64,000 nt of DNA from Balanoglossus misakiensis. Lineage: Eukaryota > Hemichordata. The stretch's first letter is position 1. The number at the start of each line of letters is the position of its first letter. The DNA is taken from NCBI GenBank assembly GCA_040954595.2, contig CM082595.2, positions 682,001 to 746,000 of the forward strand, in the 5' to 3' direction. The notes beneath the pieces were generated by a model. That model did no database searches. It was not told the origin of the DNA and saw only the letters and a program-made list of their open reading frames with translations. This document shows, in pieces, positions 47,801 through 60,447 of the stretch. The position numbers and the translations under genes are program-made.

Positions 47801-50800
47801 AAATACCTCTGGGATTCAAACATGCAGGATTTCTATTGTCTTAGGTACGTGTATGAGTATCACTAACTGTTGAAACGCAGAGATCAGTTATGGAGGAAAC
47901 TGAGGAAGGAATGCGGTAACACGCAATAAAATAAAGATGACATAACACAAAATATCCAACAGACTAAAAATCACGTGATTGGTGCGACTTATGTTGAATT
48001 TGACGTCATATATTGCTCATAATCGCTCAAATTATAAAACTCTTTTTGACTCATTTACAGGGGATTGGATGCAGACACTCCTTGTGAAGACTTTTACCTC
48101 AAGTACAAAGGCTTTTCAGAAATAGAACAGGGCAAACGGTAAAAACTCTATCATTTCTTTTCCGAAACATCTAAGTGGTTGTCATAGAGATGTTACAAAT
48201 TCATGTGGCGTTTACATATTATGTTCAGACATACGTAACATTTCATCTCAGAGCACACACATGACACAATAACTTTCTTTTTATAATTTTGTAGAGCTGA
48301 ACTGTACGGATTGAACAAAATCGAAATCAAGCAGAGATCAGTTCTGTTCTTGTTCGTTGTTGAGGTAAGGTCATAACTATTTTATAATCGTTCGGTATTT
48401 TATAATCGTTCATTTGGTAGTCGCAATGACGTGCAACATATTGAACCCTACTTCCAGTTGCTTAAATAGTTTCGCAATACAGTAAAAAGATAACACGTAC
48501 TCACATCTTTGATCTACATCACATATTCAAATCAACAACTTGTTAACATCTAGCCACAACTATGGTTGACGGAGTAATAATGCAAAATACAGTAATTTCA
48601 ATCGTAAAATACCGAAGTTCACCTTTACTCCTTTTCATTTCAGGCGTTGAATCCGTTTTACATCTTCCAATTATACAGCGTGTTACTATGGATCATAGGA
48701 TATCAATACTATTACTTCTCTGTTGCTATTGTCGTCATGTCTATAATCTTCATCAGTGTGGCCGTCTACACCACTAGAAAGGTAATGCAAGTCAAACAGC
48801 CAACCCAGTTATGTTGGCATGTCCCCTAACGGGTCTGCATACGTCATCTGGTTAGCGCTAATTGGGCAATCATGTATGACAAGAAGTGCGCCTATTATAA
48901 GTCAGATTCAAGTTGACGATTTTTTTTCAGCGATTTTATTACTGACTGTTTACCGTATCAAAATCTCTTTGACTTAAAACCACATTGATTTCGTGAAATT
49001 TGCTTTTTTTAATCATTGTTTGTCATCTTTCAATAGCTGTCAAACATGTTGCGAAAGATGGTAGAATCTTCAACCACAGTCAAAGTTATGAGACGAGGAG
49101 GAGGTGGGTTCAATTGAAGTTCTAGTGACGCTTTCTATCTGCTATTCTCACCAATTTAAATATGTTTTTGTTAATTACAAAGTCATAAAATACAAGTAAC
49201 ATGTCTCAAACTCTTACAACATACAGTGGACTAAAATTCACAACGTATCTTGTAAACTTCCTTGTTTTTATGCGACTAGTTTGTGAAGAAATTAACGAAC
49301 AAAAACTGGTTCCTGGTGATGTACTTGTGATGCCGTTAACCGGATGTATGATGACGTGTGATGCTGTCCTTACTTCTGGAACGTGTATTGTCAACGAGAG
49401 TATGCTGACAGGTATGTTGGCAAATTATATGACATGGATTGTCTCCTCCTCCTCCTCCTCCCCATCATCATCATCATCATCATCATCGATGTAATCATCG
49501 TCACCATCATTATCACCACCCCAACCACTTTTACTATTACTAACACTATTACAATTATCACTAATCTTACAGGGGAGTCGGTACCAATTACAAAGACCCC
49601 TCTTCCGTTCGACCCAGACTGTGCAAGGGAAATCTATAACGCAGAAAACTTCAAACGACACACATTATTTTGTGGAACTGACGTCATCCAGTGCCGCCGA
49701 AGTGGTGATGAGTTCGTCAAGGCTGTTGTTGTCAGGACAGGTAACAACTTCCAACCCTGCTATGTATTCCTTGATACATGAAGTCAGTTTGTGAGTTTTT
49801 ATATACATTGTATTATTTATCTCTATTACAGGATTTTCAACAGCAAAGGGTACCTTGGTCCGGTCTATCCTTTACCCGAAACCAATGGACATTAAACTTT
49901 TCCGAGATGCAATGCGATTCATTGGCGTTCTTGCCTTGATAGGTAAGGACATTTCACTGATGGGGGTGTTTTTGTGACCACATTCTGTATTGTCAACTTT
50001 GAATCTGCATGCAGTGACTGAAATTTGATAATGATGCTGTTGTACTTTGTATTAATCATCCACTTATATCTACCCACCATTTTTGGAACTCAAATATTCT
50101 CTGTATATTCTCTCTTTCAGCCTTGATTGGATTCATATACATCATCACTATAAAGATTCTCCATAATGTGAGTATATTTAAAGTTCTTAATTTGTAGCCA
50201 AGCATATTTAAAGTTCTAAATTTGTAGCCAAGCATGAAATGTTCTATTTTTTCTCTCTGACCCTCAGGCGACAATAAAAGAAATTGTTATCAAGTCTCTA
50301 GACATCTTCACAATTGCTGTACCACCTGCCTTACCAGCAGCACTTACAATCGGCATGGTGTATGCACAAAGACGTCTCAAGAAGAAAGGAATATTTTGCA
50401 TCAGTCCACAGCGAATCAATATAAGTGGCACTTTGGATATTGTGTGCTTTGATAAGGTAAAGTTTCTATCAGTCTCTTTCTGTTTGTAAACGCCATCGCC
50501 GTAAACAACATGCCTCTTTGCAGCAATAGCTACTGGCTTGCATTATTTTTGTGGAGTGGAAATAGTTGGCTCTCTGGCTATGGCATGCAGATAGAAAGTT
50601 ACAGCCAGATCTGGATTTACATGAGTGTCTAGGGTTATTTCCAAGATGGCGTAACTCCATTTCTTCACTGTTGTCTTGCCAACAGACAGGCACCCTGACA
50701 GAAGATCACCTACAACTTCTTGGCGTGGCGCCAATCACCAACGGCAGGTAATCTTGAGATTTGTCTCATTCCAATTTAAGATTATTTACGTCTTTATCCC

Positions 50801-53800
50801 TGAGCAACACCAAAATCTTGGAGAATGTTTGGTGATATATACTAAGCACCGCTTTTCTTCTCTAATGACCTTCACGTAGCACCTTTCTGGAAACCATTCT
50901 ATGGGATACCTTGGGCAATCTGATTGGGTTAACAATTTCACGTGATAATGGTTAGCCATTCACATTGCTTGAAGTATCACATGGTATCTATAACATAACA
51001 CAAGCGGGACAAGATGGCGCCGACCAACGCCTACTATCTTTCATTTGTCTAATTTTAATTTCTCATAACCCTACCTTAGTTTATATTCATTCTCAATAAC
51101 CTCCTCCAGTCGTCAATTATTTCTATCAATTAACATTATCTGTCTTGTGTATATTCCTCTTTCTCCAGTTTCATCCTCGTCCATCCTCGCTCGCATGTCT
51201 CGTCTTTCATCTTGTATTATTAATTCACTTGCAGTGCTAAAACTACAATGCCTGTAAAATTAAACACTGGCCAGGAAACAGAAAGGTTTGGACTTGCGAC
51301 TAACTTCTATCATTGCGCCACTTGGCGTGTTGGGTATCAACTTTTTTGCACCAATTGAAGCTACTTTTAAATAACACTTGCTCGTCCTTTACAAAACAGC
51401 AGAAGATCTTCTCTTTAACACTCAGTCACCAGCTCTCTTTCCATGTGACAAGATTTTGTGGTTGATTTTCTTTTCACCATTTATCGACAAGATGTTGGGA
51501 AAGAGAATTGTGTCATGTGACTTGCTATCTATTCTGATGTCATCACTGCGAACACAAAACATCGAACTACACTTAAGCAGGGGACGAGAAAGTAAAAGCA
51601 AAGCACAGAGCTTCAATCACCATGTTATCACGACACTATTTTTGCATAAAGCGTTAAACTAAGTATTTATATTTCCACAGCGCTCACCGCATTTCTGTAT
51701 TTGGGGCTGTGCAATTTGCATATGAGCAGCACAGTCGATGAATTTTTCTGCGATTGACTTTTGATGTTAAACATTCAAACGCCTAGTTTCAATTTTATTT
51801 GAAGTCTTTGCTAAATGCTTTTTCCTTTGCTTTTGCTATCTCAAATAATAATGCTTCCCTTTTGTTGCGCTCAAAGTTACATTCATATCAATTGCTACCG
51901 TAAGTATTTTGCTGCAGCTAACTTGCCAATAAACAGTTTTCATTCTTTTTCAGCATGGCGCCGAAGTTTAGTTTTTTGCACACATTTTCATCTTGCTGTA
52001 ATAACCATTTTACGCTGTTTGCTTCTATGATGTTATATCTGTAGTAATAGTTCTGTAAACAGTGTAACACAGTATATCCTCATAGAATGTGTTACCTGTA
52101 ACCAAGCAACTATAGAATATCCATGGTAACATGTATCTATCATTGACAGTTTTGTACTTGTTGAGGACCCGAGTAAACTCCCAGACGGACCAGTTCTTCA
52201 TAGTATGGTTACCTGCCACTCGCTTACTCTCATCGAAAAACAACTGAAAGGTGACCCATTAGATCTGCAAATGTTTGAGGCTACAAAGTGGGTGAGTATA
52301 GGGGGTTGAGAAGGGGGGTGGGGAAAGCCTATCATTTCTATTTCAACTGTTCTGAGTGTGGTTATTCTAAACTCACACATCTTACAATATACTGCATTGA
52401 GTAGCCTGAACTGTAAAACGCCTATCATGCAGTATTGAATCACGGTTTACCCAGAGTGCCTGAGAAGCAAATTATGGTGTCAACTTCGATAAGATTTGCA
52501 GGCGAAAACTTCCTTATTTAGACCTAGAATAGTGATGGATAACTCTAAATGTTATAAACTCGTTTTTGGTTTCAGCATCTCAAAGAACCAGTAGAGAATG
52601 AGCGAACAAACTTCGACAATTACATGCCAACTATAGTGCGATCGAAACCATGGGTGGAGGAAACATCTTATGGTGAAATCCAACACGCTGGCACACCACC
52701 AGAAGATAGAGTAAGTCTATAATGGAGAATCATTTGATATCTGGGAAAGGGGTGGAGAATTTGGGTATGCCAGCAATTTTTTTCAGCCACTATTACACTA
52801 ATTTTTTTATTGTCAGTACACATTTTTCCACGATGCATTGCAGAAGAATTTGTTTTCTTTGCACCATCTGTCAACAGAATTTTCCCCCCAAAATCCTCCA
52901 CTCCTAAACTAAATGGTTCTCCCCATTATATTTGTGACCTAGCATGGGCTTTGCAGGTGTATCAGGGTAGTTCACTGACAAAGATGAATTGTTTCATTGA
53001 ATATAATACAATTTGAGCACAATTCTAAGTAGTGCTGCGTTGTAACAATCTCTTCAAGTTTCCACAGCACATCCGAAATAGTCAACACAGTTTAAATTGT
53101 TCAAGGATCAATGAATTAGACTATCGACTTGAAGTCGCCTCCAAATTGTTTGTATCGCATTCACACAAGAGATTTTCACTTTCTGAACAGGCGGGAACGG
53201 AAATCGGAATCATTCGACAGTTCACTTTCTCGTCTGCTTTCCAACGAATGAGCGTCATCACTCAAGCCCACAATTCCGGCACTTTTAGGATATTTGTGAA
53301 AGGAGCCCCGGAGAAAGTGGTTTCCTTGTGTGATAACCAGACAGGTAATAATATATCTCCATCATGTCTGCATGTATTCAAGCTCCTCTTGGATGTCGTT
53401 TGGCAATTGTTCCCATAACTGCTACAGAGATACTTGCGTGCAAACATCACATGTTTTGTTATTGAGCGTAATTAGTATAGACACATGCGTGCAAATGGTA
53501 ATGATTAAATTTGTCAACTCTGATTACTTTCTATATCAACATCAGAACAAAATGGACCTTTTAATTGTGTTTTAATGAGTTATCAATTCAATGACGTGTG
53601 ACTGTAAAATCCATTGAAAATGCTGTGTGGTTATTACGTGACATCGACAACTGGAAATGTGATGTGCTCACGACGAATAGGTAAATGAGAGCTGCTTGAT
53701 TGGTCCAGTGGTTGCATGTGACATAGCCGATACCCAATTGTAAGTCGATGGGGATAATGATGTCCAGCTGCGTTGAGAGGCAGTTGGCACAGTTCATAGT

Positions 53801-56800
53801 CTTTGTAAAGTGTCGTCTGGTAATCTGCATTGTTCTCAATAAATTAACTAAATTAAGGATCTGATTAATGGCGACAGAATGTCAGATCAACAGACCCAGA
53901 TGTGTTTCGCTTTCCTCATGCACTATGTCACCCCTGTTCGTAAAAGAACATACCCGATACACATGACTCTCAGAAAAATTCTTTTCTCTATTAATGAGAT
54001 TATATTTTTCTATAACATTTACTGAATTCTGTGTGCAGTTCCAGAAGACTTTCATGATGTACTTCAAGAATACACTCGACAAGGCCTTCGGGTTATCGCT
54101 ATAGCCTACAGAGATCTGCCTGAGGATGTGACCCATCAAGATGTTTTGAAAATAACAAGGTAACACAGCAGTCAAAATATGTTAACAAGTTCATGATGGT
54201 AATAACATAAAATATTGACGAAGAGAGTTTAACGATACATTTCGGCGGAAAACGATTTTTCCCCCTTTGAGAAATGTATTTGTGATACCAGAATTTTAGA
54301 TTTGGAAATTTCTGTCTCATGCCACAATTTTGTACTGTTTTTCATAAGGGACGATGTTGAAAAGGATCTCTCCTTTCTGGGTCTTCTGGTGATGCAAAAT
54401 AAAATTAAACCAGAGACCAACCCGGTGATCAGACAACTGAAGAAAGCCAAGATCCGTACAGTCATGGTAACAGGTATGTTTCAGGTTCTGAACAAACCAT
54501 TTGTCTTTAATTAATTGTATACTTCGGCATTCAGTAGATTTAATCTGCTGCTGACTTGTAGGCCAATACTATCTCAAACAACATGGACTAAACTATTTGA
54601 TGTTATCCTTATTTGACAGGTGACAACATTTTAACAGCGATCCATGTGGCCAGAAAGTGTGGCATGATTGAACACAAAGAAATGGTTCTTCGTGTCGACG
54701 CTACACCACCTTCTCTGCACAGTGAGGCTAAACTCGAGTATAAGATAGTCAGACAAGAAATGTATGGGCGGGCTTTCAAAACGAGCGATGATGAGTCTAA
54801 AGACAGCAATGAAAACAGCGCCATCTTGGACGTTGAGGTATTTTCTTTCTCCACTATTTCTGAACAGGTGTATTTGAATTTTATATTTCCGTGAAAATGT
54901 CATTCGCACCTGGTGAATGACTGTCCGTTTACTTATTTGTATCTCTACGTTTTGTGACAACAGGATCCAGAAAATGTCAAAATTACTGTCGATGGTGATG
55001 CCTTGGAGAAAGTCGACCATAGCATTTATCATTTTGCCATGGATGGAACTACCTTTGCGATCATCATGGACAACTTCCCTGACCTTATACCTAAGGTAAT
55101 AACAACATCGTCACCAATGACATAATAAAACAACAACAACAGCTACTGTACAATACTCCAATACTACAGCCTAGAATACAGCAGAAGTCATGCTATCCAT
55201 ATAAAAACACAGAGTGGGAAGCCAGTATTCTACAACGCTTGTCTCACTACAAAAGAACCACAGAATATGCCCTTCAGAAGACATTTGTATATTCAAGACA
55301 CAAATTGTCACACACCACCAGTACACTAATACTAAGCCTTGTTTGTCTTCATGAATAGATTGCTGTCAGAGGAACGGTGTTTGCTCGTATGTCACCCGAC
55401 CAGAAAGCACAACTGATTGAAGCGCTGCAGAATATCGAGTAAGATTTCAAATACACTCACTTTATGTTGTCATTCTATTGTTAGTTACACATCAATTTAT
55501 CGCTACAACTACCACAACACCGGCATGGTTTGTATCGAGTTAAGGAGTACAATGTTGCATTTTGATTGATGTCGTAAATGCAAGATCAGTTGATACGTAT
55601 AAGTGACATTAAACCATCCCGTTAAAGAAGTTGTTATATTTATCTCTTAGATATTATGTCGGCATGTGTGGTGACGGCGCCAATGATTGTGGGGCATTGA
55701 AGACAGCTCATGCTGGAATATCTCTTTCTGAAGCCGAAGCCTCTGTTGCATCACCGTTTACTTCCAAGACTCCAAACATCGAGTGTATACCTACTTTAGT
55801 TAGGTAAGTTGATTTATATCACATATTCTGTGTGTGTATTTAAATCTTTTGTGGATTAATGTCTCGGAATGTGAAACTTTCAATGATGAAATTCCTTGAT
55901 TTTTTTCAGGGAAGGGCGTGCTGCTTTAGTGACTTCTTTCGGTATATTCAAATACATGGCCATGTACAGTATGATCCAGTTTATTTCAGTCATGATTCTA
56001 AATACGGTAAGATTACAGAAACTATTTACTAGTGTATGTATGTATCTTTAAAGGTGAGGGGGTACATTTTGAAAAGTGGCCATAATGAATAATGAGTTTA
56101 CCCTGGAAATTTTACATGGACTAGGAAGTCGAGGAAAACCTTATGTTTTGTTTAGATCATGCACTGGTATCTCATTGAACCATTTTGTTTGAATTACAGC
56201 TGCAGTCATTCCCAGGTGATTGGATGTTTATGTACTGGGATATCGCTATCACCCTAGCAGTAGCCTTACTTAGTAAGTACTCATTTCACCCTAGAGGTCA
56301 TGGTATTTGTGTTTGATTGTTCTGGTCGTGATTGAGCCCTGTTTCCATGATTCAATGAAAATGACTGATCCTCTCTTCTCAGGTGGCCGTAACCATGCCT
56401 ACAAGAAACTGGTACCCAAGAAACCGCAATCTCAATTGATGGAAGCTCCGCTGATCTTCTCCATGATCGTGATGATTTTGTTGCAGCTGTTGTTCCAAGT
56501 GGCGGGTTACCTTGTTCTCACCACCCGACCATGGTAAGGTTTAGAGATATGAACAATTCCCCTTGATAGGGTCAGCTATATGTTTGTGATGAATTAAGTC
56601 ATTTATTCTCTCTTCATCGAACTTTAACCCAGTCTGGCTCCTCTGGGCAGATGTTCAGAAATTGTCCTCAATAATACATCATCAAATGAAAACTACCTTT
56701 TCCCAGAAATGGTGTCTAAATGTGATTGTCTTTTCCCAGGTTCACCCCAGTGGTTCCTGAGAAAGATTCCTTGAATATACTATGCTACGAAAGTACGGTC

Positions 56801-57993
56801 ATCTTCTACGTATCAGCCTTCCAGTATATATCAGTAGCCTTTCTCTTCTCCAAAGGACCTCCATTCAGGAAGGCCATCTACACCAACAGTATGTATAACT
56901 GCTACCATGCCAACTGCAATGCACTACCACAATATTACCTGCGTTATTTCACATGGAAGCATAGAATCTAGACACAAAACATGGACTATTTGTGTCATTT
57001 GATGTAGTGTGCTGTTTCCAGCAAAGCTCAGTGATCGATGGACTAAAATTGGCAAGCGATGGTACTGCGGGATTTGAAACACCTTGTTATAATTCAACAT
57101 TCATGGAAGTCCCTTTTTATGGTAAGCTGTACTAGTTCACGTGATGAACAGTGATTTGTATGTTTTATTGTTCTACAGTTCCATATACGGTGTCTTTAAT
57201 CGTCCTGACCATTGTGACAGCTTACTTGGTCCTGTATCCCGCTGATAAACTGAGAGAATCCTTCCTGGTAAGTGACATTCCATCCTTTATTTCTTTCTTT
57301 ATTAATTAAGAAGTGAATATCCAAAACACCTGTGCACGTGTGTTGTGGGAGTTTATTCAGTGAAATTACTCCCTTTTTACTTGCTAGCAACAATGACATA
57401 ATCGGCAGTGCATATACAATAATCATGAGTGCACAAAGTACAGAGAGCTTTTACCACACTCAGTTAGTCACACTAATTTCTATTTTCTCACAATTCTATC
57501 AACAGCTAATGTATCTTCCAGAGTTCCTCTTCCGAGTAGTGATTATTGCACTGAGTCTGGCTAACTTCTTAGCAGCAACTATAGTCGAGGTGAGCTCCAT
57601 TGTATGTACATCTGATTATAAGAAGAGAGAGAGAGAAACTTGTAAAGGAGTCAAGGGAAAAAGAGTGAGCGAGAGAGAGAGAGAGAGAGGAGGGAGAAAG
57701 AAAGTGGTTGTGAGGGAGGGAGGGATTGTTAAAATACTGGCAGCAAGTTTTGACTCAGTTTCTTTTCATTTGATCTCTTACAGGTGTATATTGCTAACAG
57801 TATCTTCGTCAGAGACATTCTGACATGCAAGAAGTACAGGGGGTCACACACCCTACCCAAACATATGCAGATACAACAGGAGCTGTCAGCTGACGCGCAT
57901 TGGCCCCCTGTGACGCACAATTCAGAGAATTCTGAACCAGTTAAGCGCACGGCTTCAAGAGAAGCTCGCCCTGCTATGGAATCCAGTTTTTGA
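38855..57993 (+). CDS. ATP13A2-like: P5B-type ATPase, ATP13A2-like
   Basis: Thirty-one coding exons, all phase-consistent, give 1240 residues (human ATP13A2 is 1180): 38855-38923, 41760-41927, 43732-43790, 47404-47554, 47744-47844, 48061-48138, 48295-48364, 48644-48781, 49037-49103, 49280-49411, 49573-49740, 49832-49942, 50121-50167, 50268-50456, 50686-50747, 52150-52291, 52576-52710, 53191-53344, 54039-54159, 54349-54473, 54620-54837, 54964-55095, 55359-55438, 55651-55803, 55910-56006, 56200-56272, 56383-56533, 56740-56888, 57179-57267, 57506-57589, 57784-57993. Motifs: first membrane hairpin near 35-55; actuator TGES 344-347; PPALP 472-476 (P5B signature); DKTGTLTE with phosphorylated Asp515; KGAPE 666-670; MVTGD 760-764; GDGANDC 913-919. 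All catalytic residues are intact. Resemblance around PWF.P, FQY and SKG.PFR.A.YTN favours ATP13A2 over ATP13A3/4/5. Human ATP13A2 exports polyamines from late endosomes and lysosomes. The first exon is preceded by an acceptor at 38825, so a 5' UTR exon lies upstream. Confidence 0.95.
42636..42653. repeat. Homopolymer run of 18 C
   Basis: Eighteen consecutive C in ATPase intron 2, giving a G18 run in the coding complement. It is length-unstable and prone to sequencing error. Confidence 0.95.
49444..49490. repeat. (TCC)n(ATC)n compound microsatellite in ATPase intron 10
   Basis: About six TCC units run into about eight ATC units, 33 bp past the donor of the exon ending at 49411 and about 80 bp before the exon at 49573. 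The poly-Ser-like frame is intronic. Confidence 0.9.
50174..50233. repeat. 30-bp tandem duplication in ATPase intron 13
   Basis: Two copies of a 30-bp unit beginning ATATTTAAAGTTCT and ending TTGTAGCCAAGC are separated by no spacer and differ at one base. They lie directly after the donor at 50168 and before the next acceptor. The duplication is recent. Confidence 0.9.
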
Positions 57994-60170
57994 TTCCTGT
58001 AAAGTGACTTAGGAGGGGATAACATATTTCTATGACAACACTGAAAAAAATCTACATAATGTGGGCAAATCTCATATTTCCCACAAAGTAATACGAAATG
58101 ACGGGAAACATATAAGCAGTCCTTTAAGCCATTTTATAAAAACAGTATCAAGCTTGAGCCTTTGAAGTGTTATTTCTAGATTAGTTGAGTCCCTTTTCAG
58201 TTTTTCATGAAAACTGGGCTAATTTACCAGGTATGTTGTAAAACTGGGTTTATGACTAAGATGTTTTTTTTCTTGTCAGATCATAACAAGAATTGCAAAA
58301 CACTAAAAACAAAATCCAAAGTGCGTCACCGACTTTAATTCCCCCCAAAAATGCATCATTAGAAACTACCTGTTCTTATTCGATTATATTTCTGAACTCA
58401 AACCCAAATGTTATGAAATAATATTCACACAAAAACATCAATATATAAATACATGTGTCAGCTAAGTGGTATAAACAAAAATGAAATTGATTTAAAATAT
58501 AGAATATTTTTCAGGTTTTGAGCAGAATGTTTGTAAATGATGTTTGTTTGTGTGAGGAAATCGTGACTAAATGATTCATAGTGAATGTGTCAAAACCTCC
58601 CTTGAGTACAAAGTAATCTGTATTTTTATTTTATTTATAAACATTGATATTCTATAGATATTAACCATGCAGATTATTGTTTTCATGTTTACTTTGAGAA
58701 CAATTGGATTGTACAGATCCTGTTAGCTAAATCGTGAGAACATATCTTGGCTGTTTTGATGGAGTGGTAGAGAATGAGATATGCAAAACGATCGATGCAA
58801 GTTTATCTACCTTTGATAACAGTGAATCTCATGGCCCTAGTAACATTGTAATGCTGGTAGCTTGTTATTTATATACTGAACATTTTTGAGAACTTGAGAA
58901 TAAATAGGCTATCCTTAACTTGTATGTGAGACAGACTAGAAATGGTTTCAAGCTTTAGAATTTTAAGTATATATGTAATTTTGACTTGTTCGTGTTTTTT
59001 GAGTACTCGGGTAATAACCTGAAAAAGTGTTGTGATTTAAAAGAGTCACTTTGATGAACTGCCATAGAAAAAATAATTTAGTGTCAATCATTGATGGTTC
59101 CTCCTCTTCGTATTGTTGCATATCCCACCAGAAATATTACTGAGTGACTACTTATTGGCCCAAATATAATTTGTGCGTAACTCGTTTTTCTGTAAAGATT
59201 GTGAATATAACTTTTCACCCCTTCTTTAGTGAAATTGTCAATATTTTACAAAATTCAGAATGATAATCAATATAGTCATGTTACGATAAACTGTTTATAC
59301 ACATTTTTCAAATCCTGATAGAAACTTTGATGCTTGTATGCAATGTGTACGTAATGTTTGCATTTTTATGAGACCAGTTTCATCTTCCCATCAACCCCCA
59401 ACAGATGGCTATTGACATTTCAGGGCCCTCAATGGACTGTCTGTGGGATTGCCAAGGTTTCCATGGAACAACCTAAGGAATTTCCTTTCTTCCATGGAAT
59501 GACTGAGGTGATATTCCAGTCCTGCAAGGAATACTAATTTGTGGCTGCTGTTAAGGCGAAGTCTGTATGTGAAATCGTGCCACGCAACGAGAGAAAATAT
59601 ATTGAGAGTGTTGGATGTTGTTATGTACTGAGTACACTGCTTGACGACTATCCCAACATACCCTCAAATGCTAACAGGGAGGGGGAGGGGGGCTCTTCCA
59701 TGTAAATGTCATTTTCAAAATTAAATGTACAATGTACATGTATATCTGTTATATATCTGTAACATTGGAGAATTGTACAAATACATGTATTATGAATTGT
59801 ATGGCAATCAGTGTATTTTGTACAGAAAATACGTGTGAATACAAGCAATACTCCTTCCATTACTATTCAAGAGTCTTATAGCTTATGAAGATAAATTGTT
59901 AATGATGTAGATAGGCGTATTTGGAGAGAACAATGAGATGTATTGTGATAATATATACATGTAATTAATGATTGTGTTATTCGCATGCTACCAAATTTTG
60001 AATTGTGTCTATGTATAAACCATGCAACTATACAGCGCTTGAAGTCATAGAATTGGTATCATCTGGGTATGTAGATTTTTTATTGTTTCTTGATCTATCA
60101 ACTTGCTGATTTGTTGCTGCTGTGGTTTTAAATTATGAAAATAAATAAGTGTTCTTTGGTATTGTTACAG
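57994..60170 (+). other. ATPase 3' untranslated region
   Basis: AT-rich sequence follows TGA at 57991-57993. AATAAA occurs near 58900 and at 60140-60145; the latter is followed by a T/GT-rich stretch. This gives candidate 3' UTRs of about 0.9 or 2.2 kb. A G-rich tract (GGGAGGGGGAGGGGGG) lies near 59677. No gene is seen. It converges on CCSAP, whose own poly(A) signal is about 200 bp beyond. Confidence 0.5.
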
Positions 60171-60447
60171 TGAAATTTTGTGTCCAGATGTCTTTGTTAT
60201 CCCACCCTGACCCACAGCCATACTTTGGTAAGTCCCTATCAATTTCGATTGTGTTATTACTTCAGTGTGCGGATGTTTCTGAAGACCAACTTGCATAACC
60301 CAGAATGCAATCATAATTTCACAGCTAGGAGAAAAAATAAAACAACATTTATTCAATTTCTCATGAAAGAATATCATTGCTCCTTATGCCTGCTTTAATA
60401 AATGTCATCAAATTTGGCTAAAGCTATAGAAATGCCGGATTTCAAAA

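Noticed and set aside
50640-51030. YY1-like AAGATGGCG words in the ATPase introns (about 50644 and 51012)
   Set aside because: Short words expected by chance, with no promoter context.
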